Assembly: GCA_937951645.1 (NCBI GenBank)
Contig: CALFBM010000188.1
Coordinates: forward strand, 1-33,433
DNA from: an uncultured Rhizobiaceae group bacterium
GTDB taxonomy: Bacteria > Pseudomonadota > Alphaproteobacteria > Rhizobiales > Rhizobiaceae
Direction: 5' to 3'
DNA: 33,433 bases
The translations under genes were made by a program, and so were the position numbers. This document shows, in pieces, positions 1-8,414 of this stretch; positions within the stretch are counted from its first letter, which is position 1, and every line of letters starts with the position of its first letter. A model generated the notes under the pieces. It had not been told where the DNA came from and did not search any database. It saw nothing but the letters and a program-made list of their open reading frames with translations.

Positions 1-1089
1 CGCAAACAGTTGCGGATGGAATATTTCTATCGTGACATGCGGCGCAAGACCGGTTTGTTGATGGATGATGCAGAACCTGAGGGCGGCAAGTGGAATTACG
101 ACAGTGAAAACCGCAAGCCCGCCAAGGATGATCTTTTCATGCCTGCACAGGTTCGGTTTGAGCCTGACAAGATTACCCGGGAAGTGCTTGATTTGGTCTC
201 GACAAAGTTCTCAAATCATTTTGGTGATCTTGAACCTTTCTGGTTTGCCGTTAACGCAGAGCAGGCAAACAAGGTGCTTGATCATTTTCTTGATGTCGCG
301 CTTCCCTTATTTGGCGATTACCAGGATGCAATGCTGACAGGGCAAAAATTTCTCTATCATTCGCTGCTTTCCCCTTACATCAATTGTGGCCTACTCGATC
401 CCTTGGAGGTTTGCCATCGTGTGGAAGCTGAATATAAAAAAGGACGTGTCCCCCTTAATGCAACCGAAGGATTTATTCGTCAGATTATTGGCTGGCGCGA
501 ATATGTTCGTGGCATCTACTGGCTGAAAATGCCTGAATATGTGGAGCGTAATTTTCTTGATGCAAGTAGAAGTTTGCCTGACTTTTACTGGACGGGAAAA
601 ACCGATATGACTTGCTTGCGTGAGACGATTACGCAAACCAAGGAAGAGGCCTACGCGCACCATATTCAACGCCTGATGGTTACAGGTAATTTTGCCATGC
701 TGGTTGGTGTTGATCCACATGAAGTGCATGAATGGTATTTGGCCGTTTATGCTGATGCTTATGAATGGGTAGAACTTCCCAACACGCTTGGCATGAGCCA
801 GTTTGGTGATGGTGGTCTTCTGGGCTCCAAGCCTTATGCTGCAAGCGGTAATTATATCAACAAGATGTCTGATTATTGTAAAAACTGTCGCTATGACGTG
901 AAACAAAAAACTGGCAGAAATGCCTGTCCTTTCAATGCACTTTATTGGGATTTCCTTGTACGCAACGAAGACAAGCTCAAAGGCAATCCACGTCTTGGAC
1001 AGGTCTATCGTACCTGGAATAAAATGGATGAGGTCAAGCGTAATGAATATTTAAAAAGTGCAAAAACATTTCTGGAAACCCTTAGTTGA
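1..1089 (+). CDS. phrB: FeS-cluster photolyase/cryptochrome (PhrB-like), 5' end outside window
   Basis: C-terminal part of an iron-sulfur bacterial cryptochrome/photolyase (FeS-BCP), a flavoprotein family that repairs UV (6-4) photoproducts using light. The reading frame is open from base 1, so the gene starts left of the window; about 360 of the usual ~500 residues are visible, covering the helical FAD/DNA-binding domain. Four cysteines match the family's 4Fe-4S ligands in spacing: a Cys in the codon at 613-615, then 88 residues later a C-x2-C-x12-C set (codons at 877, 886 and 925). The WREYVRGIYW segment is typical of the FAD-binding domain. The stop overlaps the end of the convergent dapE by 8 bp. 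The family assignment is firm; lesion specificity is inferred from the family. Confidence 0.9.
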   Translation, partial: RKQLRMEYFYRDMRRKTGLLMDDAEPEGGKWNYDSENRKPAKDDLFMPAQVRFEPDKITREVLDLVSTKFSNHFGDLEPFWFAVNAEQANKVLDHFLDVALPLFGDYQDAMLTGQKFLYHSLLSPYINCGLLDPLEVCHRVEAEYKKGRVPLNATEGFIRQIIGWREYVRGIYWLKMPEYVERNFLDASRSLPDFYWTGKTDMTCLRETITQTKEEAYAHHIQRLMVTGNFAMLVGVDPHEVHEWYLAVYADAYEWVELPNTLGMSQFGDGGLLGSKPYAASGNYINKMSDYCKNCRYDVKQKTGRNACPFNALYWDFLVRNEDKLKGNPRLGQVYRTWNKMDEVKRNEYLKSAKTFLETLS

Positions 1090-2269
1090 AATAATCCTCC
1101 AGAAATTTTTCATAAACCGCAGTTAGTTGGTCGATATCGCGCAAGGATGTTCTTTCATCCACTTGATGCATGGTTTTACCAACGAGACCAAATTCAACGA
1201 CAGGGCAATAGTCTTTAATGAAGCGTGCATCAGACGTTCCGCCCCCCGTTGAAAGCTCAGGCATTTTGCCTGTAACTTGATTGATTGCTTCTGATAATGT
1301 TCCTATCAATGTATCGTCTTTTGTCAAAAATACAGGACTGACGCGCCCAATCCATTCAACAGAAAAATCAACAGGTTTATCTTTACTTTTTCTGATTATG
1401 GAACGTTTTGCGCCTTGTTGGCAGCGACGAATTATTTCCTGTTTTACAGTGTTGCCCGTCCAAAGATCATTGAAGCGAATATTAAAACTTGCAGTTGCTT
1501 TTGCAGCAATTACGTTTGTTGCAGGATTGCCTACATCAACAGAAGTAACTTCCAGGTTTGTTGGTTGAAACATCTCCGTCCCATCATCAAAAGGAGTTTC
1601 AAGCAATGTATTAAGCAAGTCAGTCATACCGTTAACCGGATTATCTGAAAGATGCGGATAGGCTGCATGACCTTGTATGCCCTTTACAGTAATTTGACCT
1701 GAAAGCGAACCACGACGCCCGTTTTTAATGACATCACCAATTTTCATTGTATTGGAAGGTTCACCAACGATACATGCGTCCCACACCTCACCTTTTTCTG
1801 CTGCCCACTTTAATAGCTTGTCAGTGCCATTAACCGAGGGGCCTTCTTCGTCACCCGTAATAAGAAACGAGATTGAGCCTTTTAACTCTTTATTGGCAAG
1901 GTGTGCTTCAACTGCACCCAAGAAACAGGCGATGCCTCCCTTCATGTCAACTGCGCCACGGCCAATCATGATACCGTCTTTTACATCGCCAGAAAACGCG
2001 TCACTTGTCCAATCTTGTGCATTGCCAACAGGCACAACATCAGTGTGCCCAGCAAACATGATATGAGGGGACTCACTCCCAACACGAGCGTAGAGATTTT
2101 CAACGTCTGGTGTGTTTTCATCGCTGAAAGTAACGCGCTCAACTTTAAAACCAAGGCGAGTTAATTCTGTTTCCAGATAGCTTAAAGCACCGCCTTCTTG
2201 AGGTGTTACCGAAGGACAGCGAATAAGTTCGCGCAATATTTGGGCTGATCTGGATAGGTTTTGTGTCAT
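1082..2269 (-). CDS. dapE: succinyl-diaminopimelate desuccinylase DapE
   Basis: Cytoplasmic M20-family metallohydrolase of 395 residues, a usual length for the family. It hydrolyses N-succinyl-LL-2,6-diaminopimelate to succinate and LL-diaminopimelate for lysine and peptidoglycan synthesis. Visible metal-site motifs are AGHTDVVP (His75, Asp77), GRGAVDMKGG (Asp108), the general-base pair GDEEG (Glu141/142), GEPS (Glu170) and a C-terminal TMHQVDE histidine. It begins with ATG at 2269, and no strong ribosome binding site is visible. A gene for a two-TM protein lies 39 bp upstream on the same strand and may share its transcript. The 3' end overlaps the convergent photolyase gene by 8 bp. Confidence 0.95.
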   Translation of the reverse strand: MTQNLSRSAQILRELIRCPSVTPQEGGALSYLETELTRLGFKVERVTFSDENTPDVENLYARVGSESPHIMFAGHTDVVPVGNAQDWTSDAFSGDVKDGIMIGRGAVDMKGGIACFLGAVEAHLANKELKGSISFLITGDEEGPSVNGTDKLLKWAAEKGEVWDACIVGEPSNTMKIGDVIKNGRRGSLSGQITVKGIQGHAAYPHLSDNPVNGMTDLLNTLLETPFDDGTEMFQPTNLEVTSVDVGNPATNVIAAKATASFNIRFNDLWTGNTVKQEIIRRCQQGAKRSIIRKSKDKPVDFSVEWIGRVSPVFLTKDDTLIGTLSEAINQVTGKMPELSTGGGTSDARFIKDYCPVVEFGLVGKTMHQVDERTSLRDIDQLTAVYEKFLEDYFN

Positions 2270-2308
2270 GGTTTAAATCTTAAATGATTTCCGCATCTGT
2301 TAGAAGTA

Positions 2309-3061
2309 CTATGTTTTTATCTTTGCTTTCACTTTGCGCGCTGGAGTACGTTTTGTAGATCGTGTGGGTTTTTCAGACTCGATTAACATAATCTTTTGCC
2401 AAACTTTACGTGAAAGATTTCCGCCCAAGGCTTCAATATCATTTACAGCGTTCACCACTTCCATATCAGGCACCGCTTGGGCATAAAGTGCAGAAATTTT
2501 ACCCGTAAGTGAAAGCATTTCACTGCAATAATCCAAATAGCGCAGAAGTTCATTAGGTTTTAATTTGCGCTCTGGTGACGATACAGTCGGTGTAAATCCT
2601 GTGCGTAATGAAACAGGGTCTTTAGTCAACTGGTGCATGTCGATGATGTGAATAACAGAGCGCAATCCGTGCAAACCATCCAAAACCTTGCGGCGTTTAA
2701 TACGTTCTTCGGATTTGGCAATTGTGATAAATCCAAGCCCGACCAGAACAATGGCATTAATCGTTGCCTCAACTCCTTGTACAAAATCAAATGCGCCTGT
2801 TTCCATTCTGTCAAAGGTCAAAAAACGACCTACAAAGAAAAATACCATTATGCCAAAAAAGACACTGGCAAAAGTGGCCAGTCGCAACCACTGAATAGGC
2901 TGAGCAAGCTTTTCAGCTCGCGCTTTTGCATCTGTTGCAATGGATTTTAATTCTGTCGCAACTCCCACAAGCGAAGCCTTTGGAAACCGCTCTTCAACAC
3001 GGCTTTCAAGAAGGCCCGCTGTTTTAATAATCTTGTCTGGGTCAAGGGTTGTATATGGCAT
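2309..3061 (-). CDS. unknown two-TM membrane protein upstream of dapE
   Basis: I do not recognise this 250-residue protein. Visible parts: an N-terminal soluble, helical segment (about 1-55); two hydrophobic spans (about 60-80 and 92-113) separated by a short loop; a soluble region of about 100 residues; and a strongly basic Lys/Arg/Thr-rich tail ending KVKAKIKT. It is probably an inner-membrane protein with both termini on the same side. An in-frame TGA lies just upstream (3065-3067), so ATG 3061 is the first possible start, yet no ribosome binding site precedes it. A good SD instead precedes an out-of-frame ATG at 3165 (see the separate entry). It lies 39 bp ahead of dapE on the same strand, so co-transcription is likely. 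No function is proposed. Confidence 0.75.
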   Translation of the reverse strand: MPYTTLDPDKIIKTAGLLESRVEERFPKASLVGVATELKSIATDAKARAEKLAQPIQWLRLATFASVFFGIMVFFFVGRFLTFDRMETGAFDFVQGVEATINAIVLVGLGFITIAKSEERIKRRKVLDGLHGLRSVIHIIDMHQLTKDPVSLRTGFTPTVSSPERKLKPNELLRYLDYCSEMLSLTGKISALYAQAVPDMEVVNAVNDIEALGGNLSRKVWQKIMLIESEKPTRSTKRTPARKVKAKIKT

Positions 3062-3365
3062 AGGTCAGTTATGGCAAAAAATGGTTTCAATTTGGTTGAG
3101 ACAAGCATCCAAATGATGAGAGCAATATTCTGCTTGTGAATGGCAAGTGAGTTAACAGCTAACATGACAATTCTCTCCTTCACGGATGTCGTGCGAAAGG
3201 GCTTTTATCTTTAATCCCTTCTTATCCAGCTATAATGAAATTTAATGGTAAATCACACTAAAGCCACTGTTTTAACTCATTTAAATCCCAATATCGTCAC
3301 GTTAAGGTTTTAAATACCAATTGTTGCTGGGAGGGTGTTCTGCTAACCAGAAACAGGATATTGTT
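3062..3365. other. divergent intergenic region with orphan Shine-Dalgarno and possible lipobox relic
   Basis: Region between the unknown membrane protein gene (leftward) and the unknown Pro/Glu-linker protein gene (rightward). On the minus strand, AAGGAGA followed after 8 nt by ATG (3165) opens a 72-codon frame that ends at 2947 inside the neighbouring gene. On the plus strand a TATAAT hexamer sits at 3231-3236 with only a poor -35. From TTG 3321 an in-frame LLLGGC lipobox-like string precedes the likely ATG 3366. I see no RNA gene or other conserved element. Confidence 0.4.
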
Positions 3366-4190
3366 ATGGAAAAACTTATACTCGCCGATAAATCTGAAAC
3401 TCCTTTGCAGACTGCAAATTACAACCCGGAAACAGGCAATTTGTATCTCAAATTCAGCATTGAGAAAATTCTGAACACCAAAGAGTTTTTTGCCGGCAGG
3501 CATATTGATGGTGTTACCTTTGGTTCGAAAACGTATTCTATTGAACTACACCCAGATGATGGCCCAAGAGATAGTAATGGTCGTTACATTTATAATGAAG
3601 AGACCATACAGACCACTTTTAACATCAACATTGGCAAAGGCCTGGGTACTAATGGCGATTTGAAATTTGGCCTTTCTGATCATCCAGATGGGCGAAAACA
3701 ACTGTTTGATTTTGAACTAACCACGCCTGATACAGCTGAAAATAATCCACAGCCGCCAGAGCCAGTTGATCCGCCCACCCCAGTCAATCCAATGCCCGAA
3801 CCTGAACCAGAACCAGAACCAACGGATGCTTCATTCAAAGTATTTCTGGCCGATGCAAACACGAATAAAATCATAAGGGAGCTGGATTCTGGTGAAAAAA
3901 TTTCAGGCAAGTTTCTTCAAAATAATAACATTACGCTTTTGGTAAAAGGCGAAGATGACGACATTTCCAGCATATTCCTTGACCTTGAAGGTGTTACAAG
4001 CCGTACAGAAAGCGTTGAACCTTACGCTTTATTTGGCGACAAGAATGGTGATTTGAATGGGTCGCTCAAACTGTCTTCCGGTGACTATGATTTGAATTTG
4101 GAAGGGTTTTCAGGTGATGGCGGCATGGGAACTAAACTTGCGGAGATGGAGTTTGAGTTCTCGGTTATAAATGATTATCTCGTAACATAA
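3366..4190 (+). CDS. unknown protein with Pro/Glu linker, possible signal-less lipoprotein
   Basis: Not recognised. ATG 3366 is chosen because AGGA lies 7 nt before it; this gives 274 residues. The protein has two halves of acidic, beta-rich character joined by a Pro/Glu linker (about nt 3755-3825) with repeated PE dipeptides. Such a layout is common in exported or periplasmic proteins. Extending the frame upstream to TTG 3321 adds LLLGGC, a plausible lipobox, but no hydrophobic signal segment can precede it because stops lie at 3303-3305 and 3282-3284. The gene may therefore be an exported lipoprotein whose 5' end has decayed, or a cytoplasmic protein with a chance lipobox. It is followed by a large inverted repeat. 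Function unknown. Confidence 0.6.
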   Translation: MEKLILADKSETPLQTANYNPETGNLYLKFSIEKILNTKEFFAGRHIDGVTFGSKTYSIELHPDDGPRDSNGRYIYNEETIQTTFNINIGKGLGTNGDLKFGLSDHPDGRKQLFDFELTTPDTAENNPQPPEPVDPPTPVNPMPEPEPEPEPTDASFKVFLADANTNKIIRELDSGEKISGKFLQNNNITLLVKGEDDDISSIFLDLEGVTSRTESVEPYALFGDKNGDLNGSLKLSSGDYDLNLEGFSGDGGMGTKLAEMEFEFSVINDYLVT

Positions 4191-4233
4191 ATATTTTCCA
4201 TAAAACCAATAATGCTATCCGTTATGTTAAATG

Positions 4234-4284
4234 CGGTGGCAGCTTACCAAATACAGGGCAATTTTAGTTGGTAAGCTGCCACCG
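4234..4284. repeat. 17-bp perfect inverted repeat between unknown gene and porin
   Basis: Arms CGGTGGCAGCTTACCAA (4234-4250) and its exact reverse complement (4268-4284) flank a 17-nt loop. A T-run (4297-4302) follows 12 nt after the stem rather than directly, so it is not a textbook intrinsic terminator, although it could end transcription of the upstream gene. It could also be a mobile palindromic repeat unit. Confidence 0.8.
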
Positions 4285-4300
4285 TAGTGGTTACACTTTT

Positions 4301-4329
4301 TTGTCAGTTAATCTTTAATGAGTTATGGT
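4301..4329 (+). promoter_or_regulatory. candidate sigma-70 promoter for porin gene
   Basis: TTGTCA (4301-4306, 5 of 6 to the -35 consensus) and TATGGT (4324-4329, 4 of 6 to -10) are separated by exactly 17 bp. They lie about 95 bp before the porin start. The long leader also contains a small GATCAG/CTGATC hairpin (4369-4388). This is a prediction by eye only. Confidence 0.45.
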
Positions 4330-4423
4330 TTATCAATTAACTATACTGTTAATACAGGCAATACCCCAGATCAGGATGGATGCTGATCAACCCGGGCTTT
4401 TGTAACCTATAGGGATAACTATT

Positions 4424-5563
4424 ATGGACATCAAATCTCTTCTAATTGGTTCAACTGTTACAATGGTTGCTGTATCAGGCGCACAAGCAGCAGACGCTGT
4501 TGCGGTAGAAGCAGAGCCAGTAGAATACGTTCGCGTTTGTGACGCATACGGTTCAGGCTTTTTCTTCATTCCTGGCACTGAAACATGTATCCGCTTCAGC
4601 GGTTATGTGCGTACACAATACACAAAACTGGACTCAGAAGGCCAGACTTCAGGTGTAGACGTCGATTCAACTCAATGGTCAACACGTATAAACCTTGATG
4701 TAGACACCCGCAACGAAACTGATTGGGGAACGCTTCGTTCTCTCATTCGCTTTCGTTCAAACAATGCTGTTGATGATGGTGACGGTTCAAATTTCGAAAT
4801 TGACCAGGCATTCATTACAGTTGCTGGCCTTCGTGTCGGTATTGGTGGCTCATTGTTTAATGCAAACTTTTCAGCTGGCACCGCGCTTGAAGGAGTACCA
4901 CAAATTTTTGAAGATGGCCTCCATGGCTTTTCAAATGGTCACGTCCTTGATTACACATATACTATTGATAGCCTGACACTCACCCTAGGTCTTGAAGACC
5001 AAAGAGATGCTGGTTCTGCTCCACGTGGTGGCGACGCAAGTGACGTATCTGTTCTTGCAAAAGCTCAATACTCAGGCGACTTTGGCTCAGTGGGCATCAT
5101 AGGTGAGTTTACGGCAGGTGATGAGAATGACGCTTACAAGGCATATGCTACTCTTGATATATCTGATTTAATATCAGGTGGCATTCTTGGTGGTTACTAT
5201 ATGTGGCAGGATGATGTTACTACAACTTCGCCAACAAATGTTCGCCTTCTAGGTGCTAAAAATATCTACGGTCTGGGTTTTCAAATGAACCTGAAAGATG
5301 ATGTAGAGTTTATTGTATTCCACAACGAAGTCGACAACGACAATATACAAGCTGACGAAAGCCTTACTGTAATCGGCCTTAACTGGTATCCGGTTTCTGG
5401 TGTGAAAGTTTTTGGTGCATATAGCTTCGGTGATACTGTTGCAGGTAGCGGTGCATTGGTCGCCAATGCACGTGGCCCGTTTGCTTCACCAGCCAATGGC
5501 TTCATTGCAGGTGAAGAAGTAGAATATGATCAATTTCTGATTGGCCTGCGCCGTAACTTTTAA
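4424..5563 (+). CDS. outer membrane porin, Omp2b/RopA type
   Basis: Alphaproteobacterial porin (Porin_2 family) of 379 residues, expected to form a trimeric 16-stranded beta-barrel for passive uptake of small hydrophilic solutes. An Ala-rich signal peptide ends at about residue 22 (SGAQAAD). The mature N-terminus has the family's signature order: an acidic stretch, then VEYVRVCDAYGSGFFFIPGT, then ETCIRFSGYVRTQY, with two cysteines that probably form a disulfide. The rest is beta-strand-rich with acidic loops, and the protein ends in a C-terminal Phe (LRRNF) as outer membrane barrel proteins do. ATG 4424 follows AGGGATAAC. It is monocistronic: candidate promoter upstream, convergent puuB-like gene downstream. 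Confidence 0.93.
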   Translation: MDIKSLLIGSTVTMVAVSGAQAADAVAVEAEPVEYVRVCDAYGSGFFFIPGTETCIRFSGYVRTQYTKLDSEGQTSGVDVDSTQWSTRINLDVDTRNETDWGTLRSLIRFRSNNAVDDGDGSNFEIDQAFITVAGLRVGIGGSLFNANFSAGTALEGVPQIFEDGLHGFSNGHVLDYTYTIDSLTLTLGLEDQRDAGSAPRGGDASDVSVLAKAQYSGDFGSVGIIGEFTAGDENDAYKAYATLDISDLISGGILGGYYMWQDDVTTTSPTNVRLLGAKNIYGLGFQMNLKDDVEFIVFHNEVDNDNIQADESLTVIGLNWYPVSGVKVFGAYSFGDTVAGSGALVANARGPFASPANGFIAGEEVEYDQFLIGLRRNF

Positions 5564-5580
5564 TGTTATTGCGCAAATAA

Positions 5581-5607
5581 AATAACACCAATAATTTTTG
5601 GGTTATT
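5581..5607. terminator. possible bidirectional terminator between porin and puuB-like gene
   Basis: AATAAC (5581-5586) with CCAA (5588-5591) pairs with TTGG (5598-5601) and GTTATT (5602-5607), leaving one bulged A and a 6-nt loop. It sits between two convergent genes and is AT-rich without a long T-run, so confidence is moderate. Confidence 0.45.
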
Positions 5608-5631
5608 ACATTAATCAATTAACGGTTTGAG

Positions 5632-6939
5632 CTAAAACCGATCCCGCATAGCATACCAGGTTAGTGCCAGTGGTAATAATGGCCATCTTAAAGCCGCACC
5701 ACCCGGAAATTTTGGGGTTGGTAATTGGCTAATAATATCGAACCTTGCCATTTGGCCGTTTACTGCTTCAGCCACGATCTTGCCTGCCATGGTTGCCATA
5801 TGGACACCTGAACCTGAGTAGCCTGAAATGTTGATAATGCCGTCATGCCTGAATTCAAAATGCGGCAGGCGTTTATAGGTTATGGCTAACGTCCCGCCCC
5901 AGGCATAATCAACACGCGCACCTTTTAATTGCGGGAAGACTAGCAGCATGGGTTTTCGTACTGTTTTGGTAATGTCGCTTGGAAATTTGTAGGAGTAATT
6001 TTCCCCGCCCCCAAACAGCATTCGATTATCTTCTGACAACCTGAAATAATTAACAACGAAACGAGAATCATACACCGCCTCGCCATCACGAATGAGGGAC
6101 TTGCACATTTCATCGCTTAGCGGCTCTGTTGCCAGAATAAAATTATTAATCGGCATGACACGATCTGCAACATGACCATCCAACCCACCCGAATACCCGT
6201 TAGCAGCGAGGATAATTTTATCTGCTTTAATTTCTGCATCTCGCGTTTTAACCTTGCAGGTCACCCCACCTTCAATCGAGGTCACGCGGCTCATTTCAAA
6301 AATTTTGGCACCAGCTTTAATGGCAGCTTTTGCCAGACCCCTTGCATAATTAAGCGGATGAAGATGTCCGCATCGCGTATCCAACGCGCCAGCAGAATAA
6401 TTGGGTGACCCAACTTTTTCACTCATCTCTTGCGGCGTTAAATAACTCAGCGAATGGTAGTTATATTTCTCATGCATCATCTCGACGTATTCAAACATTT
6501 CCTTGTCATACCGCTTGCGATGCAAGGCTTCGATGGTGCCGTCTTTATAGGAGCAGTCAATTTTATGTTTTTTAATCAGTCCGCGCACAAGGTCTGCTGC
6601 TTCAACGCCAATATCAAATGCTTGTTTGGCATGGTCAAAACCAACCAGGCTTTCAAGTTCGTCCTGTCCTATGCGCTGTCCAGAACCTACTTGTCCTCCA
6701 TTGCGACCAGAAGCGCCCCACCCTACGCGGTGAGCGTCTAGTACACATACCTTGTATCCAAGTTGTGACAAATGAAGTGCGGATGAAAGACCTGAGAAAC
6801 CTGCGCCAATGATCGCAATATCAAATATTAGTTCCCCTTTTGCCGAAGGGAACTCTTCTAGCACATTAGCTGATGCCGCATACCACGATGGGGCATGTTT
6901 ACCCTCTTTATCGTTTGCATCAAGTAGTGAAAGTGCCAT
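5632..6939 (-). CDS. puuB: FAD-dependent amine oxidase, gamma-glutamylputrescine oxidase-like (PuuB)
   Basis: DAO-family FAD oxidoreductase of about 435 residues. In the Puu pathway PuuB oxidises gamma-L-glutamylputrescine to gamma-glutamyl-gamma-aminobutyraldehyde with release of ammonia and hydrogen peroxide. The N-terminal dinucleotide-binding motif IAIIGAGFSGLSS (Gly45, Gly47, Gly50) is followed by a WGASGRNGGQVGSG segment typical of PuuB/OrdL-like oxidases; a second FAD-contacting region ISGYSGSGVHMATMAG is near the C-terminus. The ATG at 6939 overlaps the TGA of the upstream puuA-like gene (TGATG), which points to translational coupling; a GTG one codon earlier (6942) is possible. It is last gene of a four-gene polyamine catabolic operon. 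The exact substrate is inferred from its neighbours. Confidence 0.85.
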   Translation of the reverse strand: MALSLLDANDKEGKHAPSWYAASANVLEEFPSAKGELIFDIAIIGAGFSGLSSALHLSQLGYKVCVLDAHRVGWGASGRNGGQVGSGQRIGQDELESLVGFDHAKQAFDIGVEAADLVRGLIKKHKIDCSYKDGTIEALHRKRYDKEMFEYVEMMHEKYNYHSLSYLTPQEMSEKVGSPNYSAGALDTRCGHLHPLNYARGLAKAAIKAGAKIFEMSRVTSIEGGVTCKVKTRDAEIKADKIILAANGYSGGLDGHVADRVMPINNFILATEPLSDEMCKSLIRDGEAVYDSRFVVNYFRLSEDNRMLFGGGENYSYKFPSDITKTVRKPMLLVFPQLKGARVDYAWGGTLAITYKRLPHFEFRHDGIINISGYSGSGVHMATMAGKIVAEAVNGQMARFDIISQLPTPKFPGGAALRWPLLPLALTWYAMRDRF

Positions 6940-8333
6940 CACACATTCAAGAGCAGATGCTCACGCTCCCAAGACGAAATTACTTTCATAAACTCATCAT
7001 GCTCGACTTGCTTTACACCAATGAAAATTTCAACAAACTCTTTACCCAAAACACGCTTTAAATCGTAACTTGCATTCAGCGCATCAATAGCACCCAACAA
7101 ACCAAATGGCAGATCACGACTGCGTACTTCAAATTCAATTGTTGCTTCATCACGCGGTTTTACACGCTTTGTCATGCCCAAATAACCGCAAGCAAGAGAA
7201 GCTGCAATTGCCAGATATGGATTTGCATCAGCGCCAATAACCCGGTTTTCAACACGTCGTGCAGCAGGGGTTGCGCGTGGCGCGCGAATGCCTGCAGATC
7301 GGTTATCATGTCCCCATTCAAGATTTACCGGGGCTGACATATTAGGCACCAGGCGACGGTACGAATTTACAAATGGTGCTGCAAAGGCACAGGCTGGATG
7401 CATGTATTTTTGCTGGCCACCAATAAAATGATAGAACGCATCAGACGGTGAGCCATCTTTGTTAGAAAAAATATTCTTACCTGTTTTGCGATTTAAAACA
7501 CTTTGATGAACGTGCATCGCACTACCTGGCTGGTCTTCCATTGGCTTTGCCATGAAAGTTGCATGGATGCCACATTGAAGAGCTGCCTCACGGATCAGAC
7601 GCTTATAGAGAAAGACCTCATCTGCAAGTTTAAGTGGGTCACCGTGCATGAGGTTAATTTCAAGTTGGCCTGCACCCGACTCCTGAATAATCGTATCAAT
7701 CTCCAAATCTTGTGCTTCAGCATAATCATAAATATGCTCAATAAAGCGATCGTGTTCATCAACTGCTGATAATGAATAAGCCTGATTGGATAGGCTTTGA
7801 CGACCTGACCTTCCTACAGGAGGTTCCAGCGGATTGTCAGGGTTTGTATTGGGCTTGGTAAGATAAAACTCAATTTCAGGTGAAACAATAGGTATCCAGC
7901 CTTTACGTTTATAAAGGCCAATGACTTTTTTCAAGACATTGCGTGGTGCAAATGCAATCTCGTTTCCATGTCTGTCATAGGCATCATGAATAATCTGGAT
8001 TGAAGGATCATTTGCCCAAGGCACTGCTCTTGCTGTTGAAATATCGGGGACAAGATAACAATCCGCATCAACATCATAGCCATCAGCTTCAACATCTGCA
8101 AAACCGCCTGTAATGCTTGACATAAAGAGTGAGATTGGAAGGCGTATTTCGCTTTCCTTGATGTATTTGGAAGCAGGCATTACCTTGCCACGCGCAACGC
8201 CTGCCATGTCAGGGATGACACATTCAACTTCATCTACACGGTTGGCACGAATCCAGTCATGCAGTTCCTTATCTGAATTACGTTCCAGCTCTGGCGATAT
8301 ATCCAGACTAATCTCTGGTTTTACTTTGCTCAT
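6939..8333 (-). CDS. puuA: glutamine synthetase-family ligase, gamma-glutamylputrescine synthetase-like (PuuA), copy 1
   Basis: Glutamine synthetase fold enzyme of about 464 residues. PuuA homologues join glutamate to putrescine or another amine with ATP. Family motifs are present: ESGAGQLEINL (metal-binding Glu), GSAMHVHQS (ATP/metal His), NRSAGIRAP and RRVENRVIGADANPYL (Arg and Glu of the active site). ATG 8333 (MSKVKPEIS) is chosen since the extra 12 residues from an upstream ATG (8369) are Lys/Arg-rich and unlike the family; neither start has a good SD. It lies between a second, diverged GS-like gene upstream and puuB downstream, with overlapping stop and start. Which amine each of the two ligases uses cannot be told from sequence. 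Confidence 0.88.
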   Translation of the reverse strand: MSKVKPEISLDISPELERNSDKELHDWIRANRVDEVECVIPDMAGVARGKVMPASKYIKESEIRLPISLFMSSITGGFADVEADGYDVDADCYLVPDISTARAVPWANDPSIQIIHDAYDRHGNEIAFAPRNVLKKVIGLYKRKGWIPIVSPEIEFYLTKPNTNPDNPLEPPVGRSGRQSLSNQAYSLSAVDEHDRFIEHIYDYAEAQDLEIDTIIQESGAGQLEINLMHGDPLKLADEVFLYKRLIREAALQCGIHATFMAKPMEDQPGSAMHVHQSVLNRKTGKNIFSNKDGSPSDAFYHFIGGQQKYMHPACAFAAPFVNSYRRLVPNMSAPVNLEWGHDNRSAGIRAPRATPAARRVENRVIGADANPYLAIAASLACGYLGMTKRVKPRDEATIEFEVRSRDLPFGLLGAIDALNASYDLKRVLGKEFVEIFIGVKQVEHDEFMKVISSWEREHLLLNV

Positions 8334-8414
8334 TTTACACCATTTTTCACTGTCGCGTTTTCTTTTCATGAAAACTAATTAGGTTTCATGGAAAATAGTT
8401 TTATATAACACTTG

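Noticed and set aside
391-906. 171-codon minus-strand frame across the photolyase gene
   Set aside because: It lies wholly inside a clear FeS-photolyase frame with intact cysteine ligands and has no recognisable family features.
3231-3236. TATAAT as promoter for the unknown Pro/Glu-linker gene
   Set aside because: The hexamer is perfect but the sequence at -35 spacing (TCTTTA) is poor, so I do not list it as a promoter.
3760-3825. Pro-Glu repeats considered as a DNA repeat array
   Set aside because: It is a short low-complexity protein linker within one gene, not a repeated DNA element.
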